From: Gammaproteobacteria bacterium
GTDB taxonomy: Bacteria > Pseudomonadota > Gammaproteobacteria > Nevskiales > Nevskiaceae
DNA: 64,000 bases
Assembly: GCA_026398815.1 (NCBI GenBank)
Contig: JAPLSA010000014.1
Location: forward strand, 1-64,000
Reading direction: 5' to 3'
Under the pieces are notes generated by a model that ran no database searches, was not told the DNA's origin, and saw only the letters and a list, made by a program, of their open reading frames with translations. The position numbers and the translations under genes were made by a program. Below are positions 1 to 8,488 of the stretch, piece after piece; positions within the stretch are counted from its first letter, which is position 1, and each line of letters opens with the position of its first letter.

Positions 1-2
1 GC

Positions 3-1304
3 CGCGAGGCCATCGCCGATGTGGGCGGCCCAGGTCGCATCGCCGCCGTCGGCATCACCAACCAGCGCGAGACCACCACCCTGTGGGAACGCGAGGGCGG
101 GCAGCCGCTTCACCGGTCGATCGTCTGGCAGGACCGGCGCACGGCTGACCGCTGCGCCGCACTTGGCGCCCAGGGGCTGGCTCCCCTCATCCAGGCGAAG
201 ACCGGCCTGGTGCTGGACCCCTATTTCTCGGCCACCAAGATCGCCTGGATCCTCGACCACGTGCCCGGCGCCCGGGCACGCGCCGAAGCCGGCGAGCTGG
301 CCTTCGGCACCATCGACAGCTGGCTGCTGTGGCAGCTGACCTGCGGCAAGGTGCACGCCACCGACGCCACCAATGCTTCGCGCACCCTGCTCTACAACCT
401 GCACACGGCCGACTGGGACGACGCGCTGCTGGCCTTCTTCAAGCTGCCGCGCGCCCTGCTGCCGAAGGTGCTCGACTCCGCCGCCGACTACGGCCACACC
501 GATCCGTCGCTGCTGGGCCACGCGGTGCCGATCGGCGCGCTGGTCGGCGACCAGCAGGCGGCGACGGTCGGCCAGGCCTGTTTCCAGCCCGGCATGATCA
601 AGAGCACCTACGGCACCGGCTGCTTCGTGGTGCTGAACACCGGCGCCCAGGCCGTGCAGTCCCAGCACCGGCTGCTCGGCACCGTCGGCTACCGGCTCGC
701 CGGGCAGACCACGCACGCGCTGGAAGGCTCGATCTTCGTCGCCGGCGCCGCCGTGCAATGGCTGCGCGATGCCGTGCACCTGATCGGCTCGGCGGCCGAG
801 ACCGAAGCACTGGCGCGCACCATCCCCGACACCGAGGGCGTCTACCTGGTGCCGGCCTTCACCGGCCTCGGCGCGCCGTACTGGGACCCGCGCGCGCGCG
901 GCGCGATCCTCGGCCTGACGCGGGATTCCGGCATTGCCCACATCGTCCGCGCGGCGCTGGAATCGGTCTGCTACCAGACCCGCGACCTGCTTGAAGCAAT
1001 GGCCAAGGACGCCGTCGCGCCGACCGAGCTGCGCGTCGACGGCGGCATGGCGGTCAACGATTGGCTGATGCAATTCCTGGCCGACATCGTCCGGGTCACC
1101 GTGGTGCGGCCGCAGACGGTGGAAACCACGGCACTCGGCGCCGCCCAGCTGGCCGGGCTTTCGGCCGGCGTCTACGCCTCGCTCGACGAGATCGCCACGC
1201 TGTGGCGCGCCGAGGCGCGCTTCGCGCCGCAGATGGACGCCGCACGCGCCGATGCGCTGTATGCCGGCTGGCTGGAAGCCGTCGCGCGAACCCGCTGCGC
1301 CTAG
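3..1304 (+). CDS. glpK: Glycerol kinase, 5'-truncated by the window edge
   Basis: FGGY-family kinase that phosphorylates glycerol with ATP to glycerol-3-phosphate in the cytoplasm. The reading frame is open from base 3, so the listed GTG at 21 is internal; roughly the first 65-70 residues of a normal ~500-aa enzyme lie outside the window. Visible family motifs are GITNQRETT near the start, the KSTYGTGCF phosphate-binding segment, [13 protein letters not shown] and the C-terminal [12 protein letters not shown]. No other glycerol gene is in the window. A small hairpin (GGC-cgaaaa-GCC, then TTT) follows the stop and could be a weak terminator. Identification is firm. Confidence 0.95.
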   Translation, partial: REAIADVGGPGRIAAVGITNQRETTTLWEREGGQPLHRSIVWQDRRTADRCAALGAQGLAPLIQAKTGLVLDPYFSATKIAWILDHVPGARARAEAGELAFGTIDSWLLWQLTCGKVHATDATNASRTLLYNLHTADWDDALLAFFKLPRALLPKVLDSAADYGHTDPSLLGHAVPIGALVGDQQAATVGQACFQPGMIKSTYGTGCFVVLNTGAQAVQSQHRLLGTVGYRLAGQTTHALEGSIFVAGAAVQWLRDAVHLIGSAAETEALARTIPDTEGVYLVPAFTGLGAPYWDPRARGAILGLTRDSGIAHIVRAALESVCYQTRDLLEAMAKDAVAPTELRVDGGMAVNDWLMQFLADIVRVTVVRPQTVETTALGAAQLAGLSAGVYASLDEIATLWRAEARFAPQMDAARADALYAGWLEAVARTRCA

Positions 1305-1405
1305 GCCGAAAAGCCTTTGCAATCAGCGTCGAACCAGAAGTTGCGCAGTGCAACATCCGGGCGTAACGTCGCGGCCTTGAACAGCCTGTCCCACTTTTCC
1401 CCGGC

Positions 1406-2785
1406 ATGAAGATCGTGATCCTCGGCGCAGGTCAGGTCGGTTCGACCCTGGCCGAGAACCTGGCCCGCGAGGCCAATGACATCACCGTCGTCGATGCCAG
1501 CCGCGCGGCGCTGAACCACCTCCAGGAACGGCTCGACATCCGCACCGTGCTCGGCCATGCCTCGCATCCGGACACGCTGCGCCGCGCCGGCGTCAACGAC
1601 GCCGACATGATCATCGCGGTCACCGACAGCGACGAAACCAACATGCTGGCCTGCCGGATCAGCCAGACGCTGTTCCACACGCCGACCAAGATCGCCCGCG
1701 TCCGCGCCGCCGAGTACCTCAACGAGGAAGACCGGCTGTTCCTGCCCGATGCGCTGAGCGTCGACATGCGGATCAGCCCCGAGCAGCTGGTCACCGAGGC
1801 GATCCTTCGGCTGATCGAGTACCCCGGCGCGCTGCAGGTGGTCGACTTCGCCGACGGTCGCGTGCAGCTGGTCGGCGTGCGCGCCTACTACGGCGGCCCG
1901 CTGGTCGGCCACGAGCTGAAGGAGCTGCCCAACCACCTGCCGACCGGCGTCGATGCCCGCGTCGCGGCGATCTACCGGCGCGGCAAGCCGATCATTCCCG
2001 AAGGCTCGACGGTGATCGAGGCCGATGACGAGGTGTTCTTCCTCGGCGCCCGCGAGCACATCCCGAAGATCATGGCCGAGCTGCGCAAGATCGACCGGCC
2101 GGTGAAGCGGGTGATGCTGGCCGGCGGCGGCAACATCGGCATGCGGCTGGCGCGGGCGCTGGAAAAGAAGCTGCAGGTGAAGATCATCGAGCGCAGCAGC
2201 GAGCGGGCGCGCTATCTGTCCGAGCAGCTGAACCACGTCGTGGTGCTGGCCGGCGATGCCGCCAACGAGGCGCTGCTCGAAGAGGAGAGCATCGAAGACA
2301 CCGATGTCTTCTGCGCCGTCACCAACGACGACGAGGCCAACATCCTGTCGGCGATGCTGGCCAAGCGGCTCGGCGCGCGCCGGGTGCTGTCGTTGATCAA
2401 CCGGCTGGCCTATGTCGATCTGGTCGAAGGCGGTGCGATCGACATCGCCGTGTCGCCGCAGCAGGCCACCGTGTCGGCGCTGCTGGCGCACGTGCGGCGC
2501 GGCGATGTCGCCAAGGTGCACAGCCTGCGGCGCGGCGCGGCGGAAGCCATCGAGGCGGTCGCCCACGGCGACCGCCACAACTCGAAGGTGGTCGGCCGCC
2601 GGCTCGAAGAAATCAAGTTGCCGCCGGGCACCACGATCGGCGCGATCGTCAGAGGCGACGACGTGATCATTGCCCACCACGACGTGCTGATCGAAGCCGA
2701 GGATCACGTGATCCTGTTCATCGTCGACAAGCGCCGCACCAAGGACGTCGAAAAGCTGTTCCAGGTCGGCCTGACTTTCATCTGA
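1406..2785 (+). CDS. trkA: Trk system potassium uptake protein TrkA
   Basis: Peripheral NAD(H)-binding subunit that gates the TrkH/TrkG potassium channel from the cytoplasmic face. The 459 residues match the usual ~458 and show the expected duplicated layout: an N-terminal Rossmann fold with GAGQVG (residues 7-12), a first RCK-C domain, a second Rossmann fold with GGGNIG near residue 235, and a second RCK-C domain. ATG start after a ~100-bp gap from glpK. The partner trkH lies 2.4 kb downstream on the opposite strand, separated by an S41 peptidase gene, so the two are not in one operon. Confidence 0.96.
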   Translation: MKIVILGAGQVGSTLAENLAREANDITVVDASRAALNHLQERLDIRTVLGHASHPDTLRRAGVNDADMIIAVTDSDETNMLACRISQTLFHTPTKIARVRAAEYLNEEDRLFLPDALSVDMRISPEQLVTEAILRLIEYPGALQVVDFADGRVQLVGVRAYYGGPLVGHELKELPNHLPTGVDARVAAIYRRGKPIIPEGSTVIEADDEVFFLGAREHIPKIMAELRKIDRPVKRVMLAGGGNIGMRLARALEKKLQVKIIERSSERARYLSEQLNHVVVLAGDAANEALLEEESIEDTDVFCAVTNDDEANILSAMLAKRLGARRVLSLINRLAYVDLVEGGAIDIAVSPQQATVSALLAHVRRGDVAKVHSLRRGAAEAIEAVAHGDRHNSKVVGRRLEEIKLPPGTTIGAIVRGDDVIIAHHDVLIEAEDHVILFIVDKRRTKDVEKLFQVGLTFI

Positions 2786-2856
2786 GGTCGCGGCGGCGCC
2801 ATCGGCGCCCCGGCGGCGGGCTGTCGATGCAAGGATGGGTAACGGGAGGGAACCCG

Positions 2857-5154
2857 ATGGCGCGGCATTTCCTGAAAACGGCAACCCTGTTCGCCGGCCT
2901 GGCGTTGCTGGTCGGCTGCTCGGGCCCGGCCGCGCTGACAGCGCCTGCCGACGCCGGCCCGACCGCCCGGCAGGAACCGACGATCGATCGCCTGGTCGCC
3001 TTCGCTCGGCTTTACGGCTACGTGCGCTATTTCCATCCGGCCGACGAAGCGGCCGCGACAGACTGGGATCGCTTCGCCATCCATGGCGTGGAGCAGGTGC
3101 TGGCGGTCCAGGACCCTGCGCAATTCCACGACACGATGGCCGCGCTGTTCATGCCGGTAAGCCCCGGCTTACAGCTCTACGCCCAGGGCCGCGTTCCGCC
3201 GCCGGCACCGCTCGTGCAGGCCGCCGCCGATGCGCCGGTCGTCGCCTGGCAGCACCTGGGCGCCGGCCTCGGCGAATTCGGCACTACCTACCAGAGCCTG
3301 CGAACCCACCGCGCGCCGCGCAAGCTCGCCGGAGGCGATAACGGCACCCTGAGCCGGTCGATCGATGCCACGCCCTATCGCGGTATGCGTATCCGCCTGA
3401 CTGCCGCGCTGCGGGCCGAGGTCGGCGACGGCGACAACCGCGCCCAGCTTTACGTCACGGTGGCGCGTGGCGCCGGCCGGCCCGGCGGCTTCTTCGACAA
3501 CATGAAGGATCGGCCGGTCACGGCGACCGGCTGGGTTCAGGCCCGGATCGAAGGCCCGGTAGCCGACGACGCCACCACGATCCGCTTCGGCGGCCTGCTG
3601 CATGGGCAGGGCACGGCCTGGTTCGACGACTTCCGGCTGGAAGTCGGGCCAGTGTCCGGACCGGGTGCCTGGCGCGCGCTGCCGCTGCCGGACCCCGACT
3701 TCGAAGCTGACGACAACTCCGGCGGCTGGACCCAGGCCAGCCTCGGCTACGACTACTTCCGCGACGATCAGGCACCGGCCTTCGCCGGCAAGCAGTCGAT
3801 GCGGTTGCGCTCGATCAGCACCTGGCCGCCGCTGTTCGCGGCCCGGGCGCAGCCGGGCGAGGCCATCGACGAGGCGCTCGGCGCCGGACTGTCGGCACGG
3901 ATGCCGCTGGCGCTGTACAGCGATGCCGGCGGCACCCTGCCGCGCAGCGATCGCGACGCCGCGCCGCTGATCCAGGCGCTGGCGGCGATCGATCCGAAAA
4001 GCCTGAACGCCAGCGACCAACGGCTGCGGCTGGCCAACGTGGTGATCGTCTGGAACCTGTTCCAGCACTTCTATCCGTACTTCGACGTGGTCGACATCGA
4101 TTGGCAGAACCAACTGCGCATCGCGCTGCGATCCGCACTCGCCGATGCCGATGACGATGCCGGGCAATACCTGAAGACGCTGCGCCGCCTGGTGGCGGCG
4201 GCGCAGGACGGCCACGCTGGCATCGGCTCGCCGCTGTCCGGGCCGCGCTACTGGCCGCCGATCCGGACCCAATGGATCGAGGGCGCTTTGGTCGTGACCC
4301 GTTCCCTGGACGAAGACCGCGTGAAGGCCGGCGACATCATCACCAGCATCGACGGCGTCGATGCCAAGACCCGACTGCTGGACGCCGAGGCGCTGATCTC
4401 CGGCTCGCCGCAGTGGCGGCGCACGATGGCGGCCGGTGGCCTGCTGCTCGGCGACAAGGACAGCTCGGTGGCACTGAGCCTGCTGCGAGACCGCCAGCCG
4501 TTCGACCTGACGCTGGCGCGCAGCCATTCCGGTCCAGTGCCCATGCTGTCGCGTGCGCCGATCGAAGAACTGGAGCCGGGCATCTGGTACGTCGATCTGC
4601 GCAAGCCGTCGAGCGACGCACTGCGCGGCCAGCTGCCGACCCTGGCGGAAGCGCACGGCGTGATCTTCGATATCCGCGGCTATCCCGGCGATGGCGCGTG
4701 GATCCTCAAGCACCTGCTGTCACAGGCCGAGCAGACGGACTGGATGGCAGTACCGCAGATCACCCGGCCCGACCACGTGCCGCCGCTGGCATTCAAGCCG
4801 CTCGGCGGGCACCTGGAACCCGCAGCGCCGCGGTTCGCCGGCAAGGTCACTTTCCTGACCAATGCCGACGCGATCAGCTATGCGGAGTCGATCCTCGGCT
4901 ATGTCGAGGGTCTGCACTTGGGCGAGATCGTCGGCAGCGCGACAGCCGGCGCCAACGGCAACGTCCGCGTCGTCCCGCTGCCCGGAGGCTATTCGGCGAG
5001 CTTCACCGGCATGCGCGTCCGCAAGTTCGACGGCTCGCCTCTGCACCGGACCGGTATCCAGCCGACGGTGCCGATGGAGCCGACACGCGCCGGGATCGCT
5101 GCGGGCCGCGACGAGGTGCTCGAACGCGCGTTGTCGATCGTCCGCAAGCCCTAG
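2857..5154 (+). CDS. S41-family peptidase, lipoprotein
   Basis: Predicted cell-envelope serine peptidase of the C-terminal processing/tricorn-like S41 clan, 765 aa. I start at the ATG at 2857 rather than the track's 2827 because GGGAGG lies just upstream and the product then begins with a lipoprotein signal peptide ending in the lipobox LVGC. The first ~370 residues are an uncharacterised N-terminal region. A PDZ-like segment (KAGDIITSIDG) lies near residue 495. The S41 core follows, with IFDIRGYPGDG, a putative nucleophile in ISYAES and a GSATAGANG loop. Substrate unknown. Converges on trkH with 12 bp between stop codons; a short AGCCGC/GCGGCT stem sits there. Confidence 0.85.
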   Translation: MARHFLKTATLFAGLALLVGCSGPAALTAPADAGPTARQEPTIDRLVAFARLYGYVRYFHPADEAAATDWDRFAIHGVEQVLAVQDPAQFHDTMAALFMPVSPGLQLYAQGRVPPPAPLVQAAADAPVVAWQHLGAGLGEFGTTYQSLRTHRAPRKLAGGDNGTLSRSIDATPYRGMRIRLTAALRAEVGDGDNRAQLYVTVARGAGRPGGFFDNMKDRPVTATGWVQARIEGPVADDATTIRFGGLLHGQGTAWFDDFRLEVGPVSGPGAWRALPLPDPDFEADDNSGGWTQASLGYDYFRDDQAPAFAGKQSMRLRSISTWPPLFAARAQPGEAIDEALGAGLSARMPLALYSDAGGTLPRSDRDAAPLIQALAAIDPKSLNASDQRLRLANVVIVWNLFQHFYPYFDVVDIDWQNQLRIALRSALADADDDAGQYLKTLRRLVAAAQDGHAGIGSPLSGPRYWPPIRTQWIEGALVVTRSLDEDRVKAGDIITSIDGVDAKTRLLDAEALISGSPQWRRTMAAGGLLLGDKDSSVALSLLRDRQPFDLTLARSHSGPVPMLSRAPIEELEPGIWYVDLRKPSSDALRGQLPTLAEAHGVIFDIRGYPGDGAWILKHLLSQAEQTDWMAVPQITRPDHVPPLAFKPLGGHLEPAAPRFAGKVTFLTNADAISYAESILGYVEGLHLGEIVGSATAGANGNVRVVPLPGGYSASFTGMRVRKFDGSPLHRTGIQPTVPMEPTRAGIAAGRDEVLERALSIVRKP

Positions 5155-5166
5155 AGCCGCAGGCGG

Positions 5167-6624
5167 CTAATCCTTCCAGAACGTCGGCGTCAGCAGCACC
5201 ACCAGCACGAACACTTCGAGGCGCCCGATCAGCATCGCGGCCGTGCAGGTCCAGGTCTGGAAACCGGTCAGCGTCTGGTAGGTGCCGGCCGGGCCGACCA
5301 CGCCGATGCCGGGCCCGGCATTGTTGATCGAGGCCAGCACGGCGCTGAACGAGGTCGACATGTCCAGGCCGGACAGCACCAGCAGCAAGGTCAGGCTGAC
5401 GATGCTGATCGTGTACAGATGGATGAAGCCGAACACGGACAGCACCGTGCGATCGGCAATCACCTGGCCACCGACCTTCAGCGTCGACACTGCGCTCGGA
5501 TGAACCAGGCTGGTCAGTTCACGCGCGCTCTGCTTGAACAGGATCAGCAGGCGGATCATCTTGATGCCGCCGCCGGTGGAGCCTGCAGCACTCAGCACGC
5601 AGGACAGCATCAGCATCCACAGGCTGGCGAACACCGGCCACTGGCCGTAGTCGGTGCTAGCCAGGCCGCAGGTCAGGCCGACCGATACGACGTTGAACCA
5701 GGCATGCCGCAGCGCCGTCCAGTAACTCGGATAGGAACCGAGCAGCCAGACGTACAGCGCGAGGCCCAGGCTGCTGACGACCACCAGCAGCAGCATGGTG
5801 CGGATCTCGGCATCGCGCAGGTAAGGCTGCAGGGAGCGGGCGCGCCAGCAGACGAAATGGGTGGCGAAGTTGATGCCGGCCAGCAGCATGAAAACGGCGG
5901 CGATCGCTTCGATTAGCGGTGAATCGAAGAAGCCGATGCTGGCGTCGTGGGTCGAGAAACCGCCGAGCGACAGCACCGAGAACGCATGGCAGACGGCGTC
6001 GAACCAGCGCATGCCGCCGAGGTGGAAGGCGACGATGCAGGCCAGCGTCAGGCCGAAGTAGATCAGCCAGATCGAGCGCGCGGTCTGCACGAAGCGCGGC
6101 GTCAGCTTGGAATCCTTGATCGGCCCGGTGGCTTCGGCGCGATACACCTGCATGCCGCCGACGCCGAGCAGCGGCAGCACCACCATCGCCAGACCGATGA
6201 TGCCGAGGCCACCGAGCCAGGTCAGCTCGTGCCGCCACAGGTTGTGGGCGTGGGGAATGTGATCGAGCCCGGTGATCACCGTGGCGCCGGTGGTGGTGAC
6301 GCCGGACATGGTCTCGAAATAGGCGTCGGTGAACGACATGCCGAGCCCGAGGATCATCGGCACCGTGGCGGTGGCGGCCACCAGCATCCAGATCAGCGCC
6401 ACCAGCAGGAAGCCGTCTCGCGATTTCAGCTCCCGCCGATGCCAGCGGCCAGCGAGCCACATCAGGAAGCCGACCGCGAAATTGACGCCGGCGCCGGCCA
6501 CGAAGGCCGGCAGCGCGCCTTCGTCGAAATACAGCGACACCCCGATCGGCGGCAGGAACGCCACCGAAAATGCCATCAGCAGGATGCCGAGCGGCCGGAT
6601 GACGTGGATCAGATCCTTCAGCAA
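5167..6624 (-). CDS. trkH: Trk potassium transporter, membrane subunit TrkH
   Basis: Polytopic inner-membrane K+ translocating subunit that works with TrkA. The selectivity-filter repeats are visible (SGVTTTGATV, SLGGFSTHD, GLTCGLASTD, NNAGPGIG), as is AAGSTGGGIKM. The track ORF begins at 6768, but its first ~48 residues are charged and unlike the family, and they overlap thrB. An in-frame TTG at 6624 begins LKDLIHVIRPLG, the usual TrkH N-terminus, and gives 485 aa, the family length. A weak ribosome site makes the start uncertain. Divergent from thrB. Confidence 0.92.
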   Translation of the reverse strand: MLKDLIHVIRPLGILLMAFSVAFLPPIGVSLYFDEGALPAFVAGAGVNFAVGFLMWLAGRWHRRELKSRDGFLLVALIWMLVAATATVPMILGLGMSFTDAYFETMSGVTTTGATVITGLDHIPHAHNLWRHELTWLGGLGIIGLAMVVLPLLGVGGMQVYRAEATGPIKDSKLTPRFVQTARSIWLIYFGLTLACIVAFHLGGMRWFDAVCHAFSVLSLGGFSTHDASIGFFDSPLIEAIAAVFMLLAGINFATHFVCWRARSLQPYLRDAEIRTMLLLVVVSSLGLALYVWLLGSYPSYWTALRHAWFNVVSVGLTCGLASTDYGQWPVFASLWMLMLSCVLSAAGSTGGGIKMIRLLILFKQSARELTSLVHPSAVSTLKVGGQVIADRTVLSVFGFIHLYTISIVSLTLLLVLSGLDMSTSFSAVLASINNAGPGIGVVGPAGTYQTLTGFQTWTCTAAMLIGRLEVFVLVVLLTPTFWKD

Positions 6625-6751
6625 GGCAGGCGGTCGGCAGCGGGGGTACCGCAGTTTACAACGGCCGCCGGACGGCTCCGCCGGCAATCCCTGCGGCGAC
6701 GGCATTCCGTAAACTGCGCGGCGATCGTCCGATCGAAAGCCACTGCCGCTC

Positions 6752-7690
6752 ATGTCCGTCTTCACCAAAGTCAGCCACGCCGAACTCGAAGCCTTCCTGC
6801 GGCACTACGATCTCGGCACGCTGATCGGCTACACCGGCATCGGCGAAGGCATCGAGAACACCAACTACTTCGTCGACACCAGCCGCGGTCGCTGGGTGCT
6901 GACCCTGTTCGAGCGGCTGAACTACGACGACCTGCCGTTCTTCCTCGGCCTGATGGAGCACCTCGCGCGCCACGGCTACGTCAGCGCGCTGCCGGTGGCC
7001 GACAACGACGGCCGCACGCTGTCGAGCCTGAACGGCAAGCCGGCGGCGCTGGTTGCCCGGCTGACCGGCCAGAGCGTGCTGTTTCCGTCGCTGGCGCAGT
7101 GCGCGGCGGTTGGCCATGCACTCGGCGAGTTGCACAAGCTGACCGCCAGCTACAGCGGCACCTGCGAAAACAGCCGCGGCGTCGAATGGCGGCGCACCAC
7201 CGGCGAAACGCTGCTGCCGAAGGTGCCGAAGGACGCGCGCGCGCTGATCGCCGACGAGCTGGCCGCGCAGGCGCAACTCGATCTGGCCGGCCTGCCGCAG
7301 GGCGTGATCCACGCCGACCTGTTCAAGGACAACGTGCTGTTCGTCGACGAGCGCCTGACCGGCGTCATCGACTTCTACTACGCCTGCAACGATGCGCTGC
7401 TCTACGACCTGGCGGTGACGCTGAACGACTGGTGCGCCGAAGCCGACGGCAGCCTGAACAAGGCGCACTCGGCGGCGCTGCTGTCCGCCTATCGCGCCTG
7501 CCGGCCGCCGAATGCAGCGGAGCAGGCCGCGTGGCCGCTGGTGCTGCGCGCCGCCGCGTTCCGCTTCTATCTGTCGCGGCTGTACGACTGGACCTTCCCG
7601 CGCGAAGGCGATCTGGTGCACATCAAGGACCCGGAGCCGTACCGGCGGATCCTGGTTCATCACCGCACGCAGGTGGCGCCGGGCTTGTGA
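6752..7690 (+). CDS. thrB: Homoserine kinase (ThrB, aminoglycoside-phosphotransferase-like type)
   Basis: Phosphorylates L-homoserine in threonine biosynthesis. The 312-aa protein is of the choline/aminoglycoside kinase fold used by Pseudomonas and alphaproteobacteria, not the GHMP type of E. coli. Motifs seen: the N-terminal GIGEGIENTNYFV, the catalytic loop GVIHADLFKDNVLF (Brenner HxDxxxxN) near residue 187, and the metal-binding GVIDFYYAC. thrC and hom are not in this window, so the gene stands alone. A palindrome, CGATCG-tc-CGATCG, lies about 17 bp upstream of the ATG. Confidence 0.95.
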   Translation: MSVFTKVSHAELEAFLRHYDLGTLIGYTGIGEGIENTNYFVDTSRGRWVLTLFERLNYDDLPFFLGLMEHLARHGYVSALPVADNDGRTLSSLNGKPAALVARLTGQSVLFPSLAQCAAVGHALGELHKLTASYSGTCENSRGVEWRRTTGETLLPKVPKDARALIADELAAQAQLDLAGLPQGVIHADLFKDNVLFVDERLTGVIDFYYACNDALLYDLAVTLNDWCAEADGSLNKAHSAALLSAYRACRPPNAAEQAAWPLVLRAAAFRFYLSRLYDWTFPREGDLVHIKDPEPYRRILVHHRTQVAPGL

Positions 7691-7733
7691 CGACGCTGCT
7701 GGCACTGCTCAAAGATGAGAGTGCTAAAGTTGC

Positions 7734-7749
7734 AAGACGTCAAGACGTT
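7734..7749. promoter_or_regulatory. Tandem 8-bp repeat upstream of the toxin-antitoxin pair, possible operator
   Basis: The sequence AAGACGTC is followed directly by AAGACGTT, ending 11 bp before the antitoxin ATG. Ribbon-helix-helix antitoxins often repress their own operon through short repeats in this position. The repeat is seen directly; its operator role is inferred. Confidence 0.35.
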
Positions 7750-7760
7750 ATGGTGAAACC

Positions 7761-7994
7761 ATGGAAAGCCAGCCGATCCGCGCGACGATCTATCTCGATC
7801 CGTCGATTCACCAGGCCTTGCGCCTGAAGGCAGCCACGACGCGGCGTCCGATGTCTGAAATCGTTTCTGATGCGCTGCGCCAGGCGCTGCGCGAGGATCA
7901 CGACGATCTGCGCGCCTTCTCCGAGCGCGGCTCCGAAACCACCCTGAGCTACGACGATTTGCTGAAAACGCTCGTGGCCAATGGCGACCTATGA
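7761..7994 (+). CDS. Ribbon-helix-helix antitoxin, CopG-like
   Basis: A 77-aa protein with an N-terminal ribbon-helix-helix pattern (RATIYLDPSIHQALRLKA, then a second helix with SEIVSDALRQAL). This is followed by an acidic tail with LSYDDLLKTL, the type of segment that wraps around RelE-like toxins. It overlaps the downstream toxin gene by 14 bp, the usual antitoxin-first arrangement. It probably neutralises the toxin and represses the operon. The exact subfamily (CopG versus RelB-type) is not certain. Confidence 0.88.
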   Translation: MESQPIRATIYLDPSIHQALRLKAATTRRPMSEIVSDALRQALREDHDDLRAFSERGSETTLSYDDLLKTLVANGDL

Positions 7995-8238
7995 GCTGAG
8001 GTTCAAGGCGTCGGTCGCCAAGGATCTGCGCGGCGTTCCGAAACCCGACACCCAGCGCATCCTCGCCAGGATCGAACTGCTACGCGAAAACCCGCGCCCG
8101 CAGGGCTCGGAAAAACTCAGCGGCGAGGAGAAGTATCGAATCCGGCAGGGCGACTACCGGATTCTCTATTCGATCGACGAACAAACCGTCGTCGTCGAAG
8201 TCGTCAGGATCGGTCATCGTCGCGAGGTCTACCGCTGA
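7981..8238 (+). CDS. RelE/ParE-family toxin
   Basis: An 85-aa basic protein with the RelE-type pattern: YELRFKASVAKDL at the N-terminus, a helix pair with ILARIELLRENPRP, then KLSGEEKYRIRQGDYRILYSID and the closing strand VVEVVRIGHRREVY. Proteins of this fold are usually mRNA interferases acting at the ribosome. Translationally coupled to the antitoxin by overlapping ends. Toxicity is inferred from the family only. Confidence 0.9.
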   Translation: MATYELRFKASVAKDLRGVPKPDTQRILARIELLRENPRPQGSEKLSGEEKYRIRQGDYRILYSIDEQTVVVEVVRIGHRREVYR

Positions 8239-8254
8239 ATCCCCGCTGCAAGCC

Positions 8255-8488
8255 TCAGCAGCAGCGCGGATTGGCCGCCGAGCCGTAGCGCGCGTCCTGG
8301 CGCTCGCGGAAGAACTCGGCGTAGCTCATCACCGGCTCGTCCGGATGCGCGGCGCGCCGGTGGCGGACGTAGGTGTCGTAGTCCGGCATGCCGACCGCGA
8401 GGTTGGCGGTCTGCGCAGCCTTCTTCCACGCGGCGTGCAGCCGCGCGATCAGGCTGGCATCCGGGGCCTCAGGCAGCGGCCGGCGCAT
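8255..8488 (-). CDS. YbdD/YjiX-family small protein
   Basis: A 77-aa protein of the YbdD/YjiX (DUF466) family, recognisable from the MPDYDTYVRH core, the YAEFFRERQDARYG segment and the terminal Cys-Cys. In E. coli the homologues are encoded directly after the CstA/YjiY pyruvate transporters and are needed for their activity. Here the start overlaps the end of cstA by 20 bp, so the two are coupled and the protein is probably the CstA partner. Confidence 0.9.
   Translation of the reverse strand: MRRPLPEAPDASLIARLHAAWKKAAQTANLAVGMPDYDTYVRHRRAAHPDEPVMSYAEFFRERQDARYGSAANPRCC

Noticed and set aside
5947-7827. 626-aa ORF on the + strand over trkH and thrB
   Set aside because: Low-information His/Arg/Asp-rich text on the antisense of trkH and out of frame with thrB, which both have strong family motifs.
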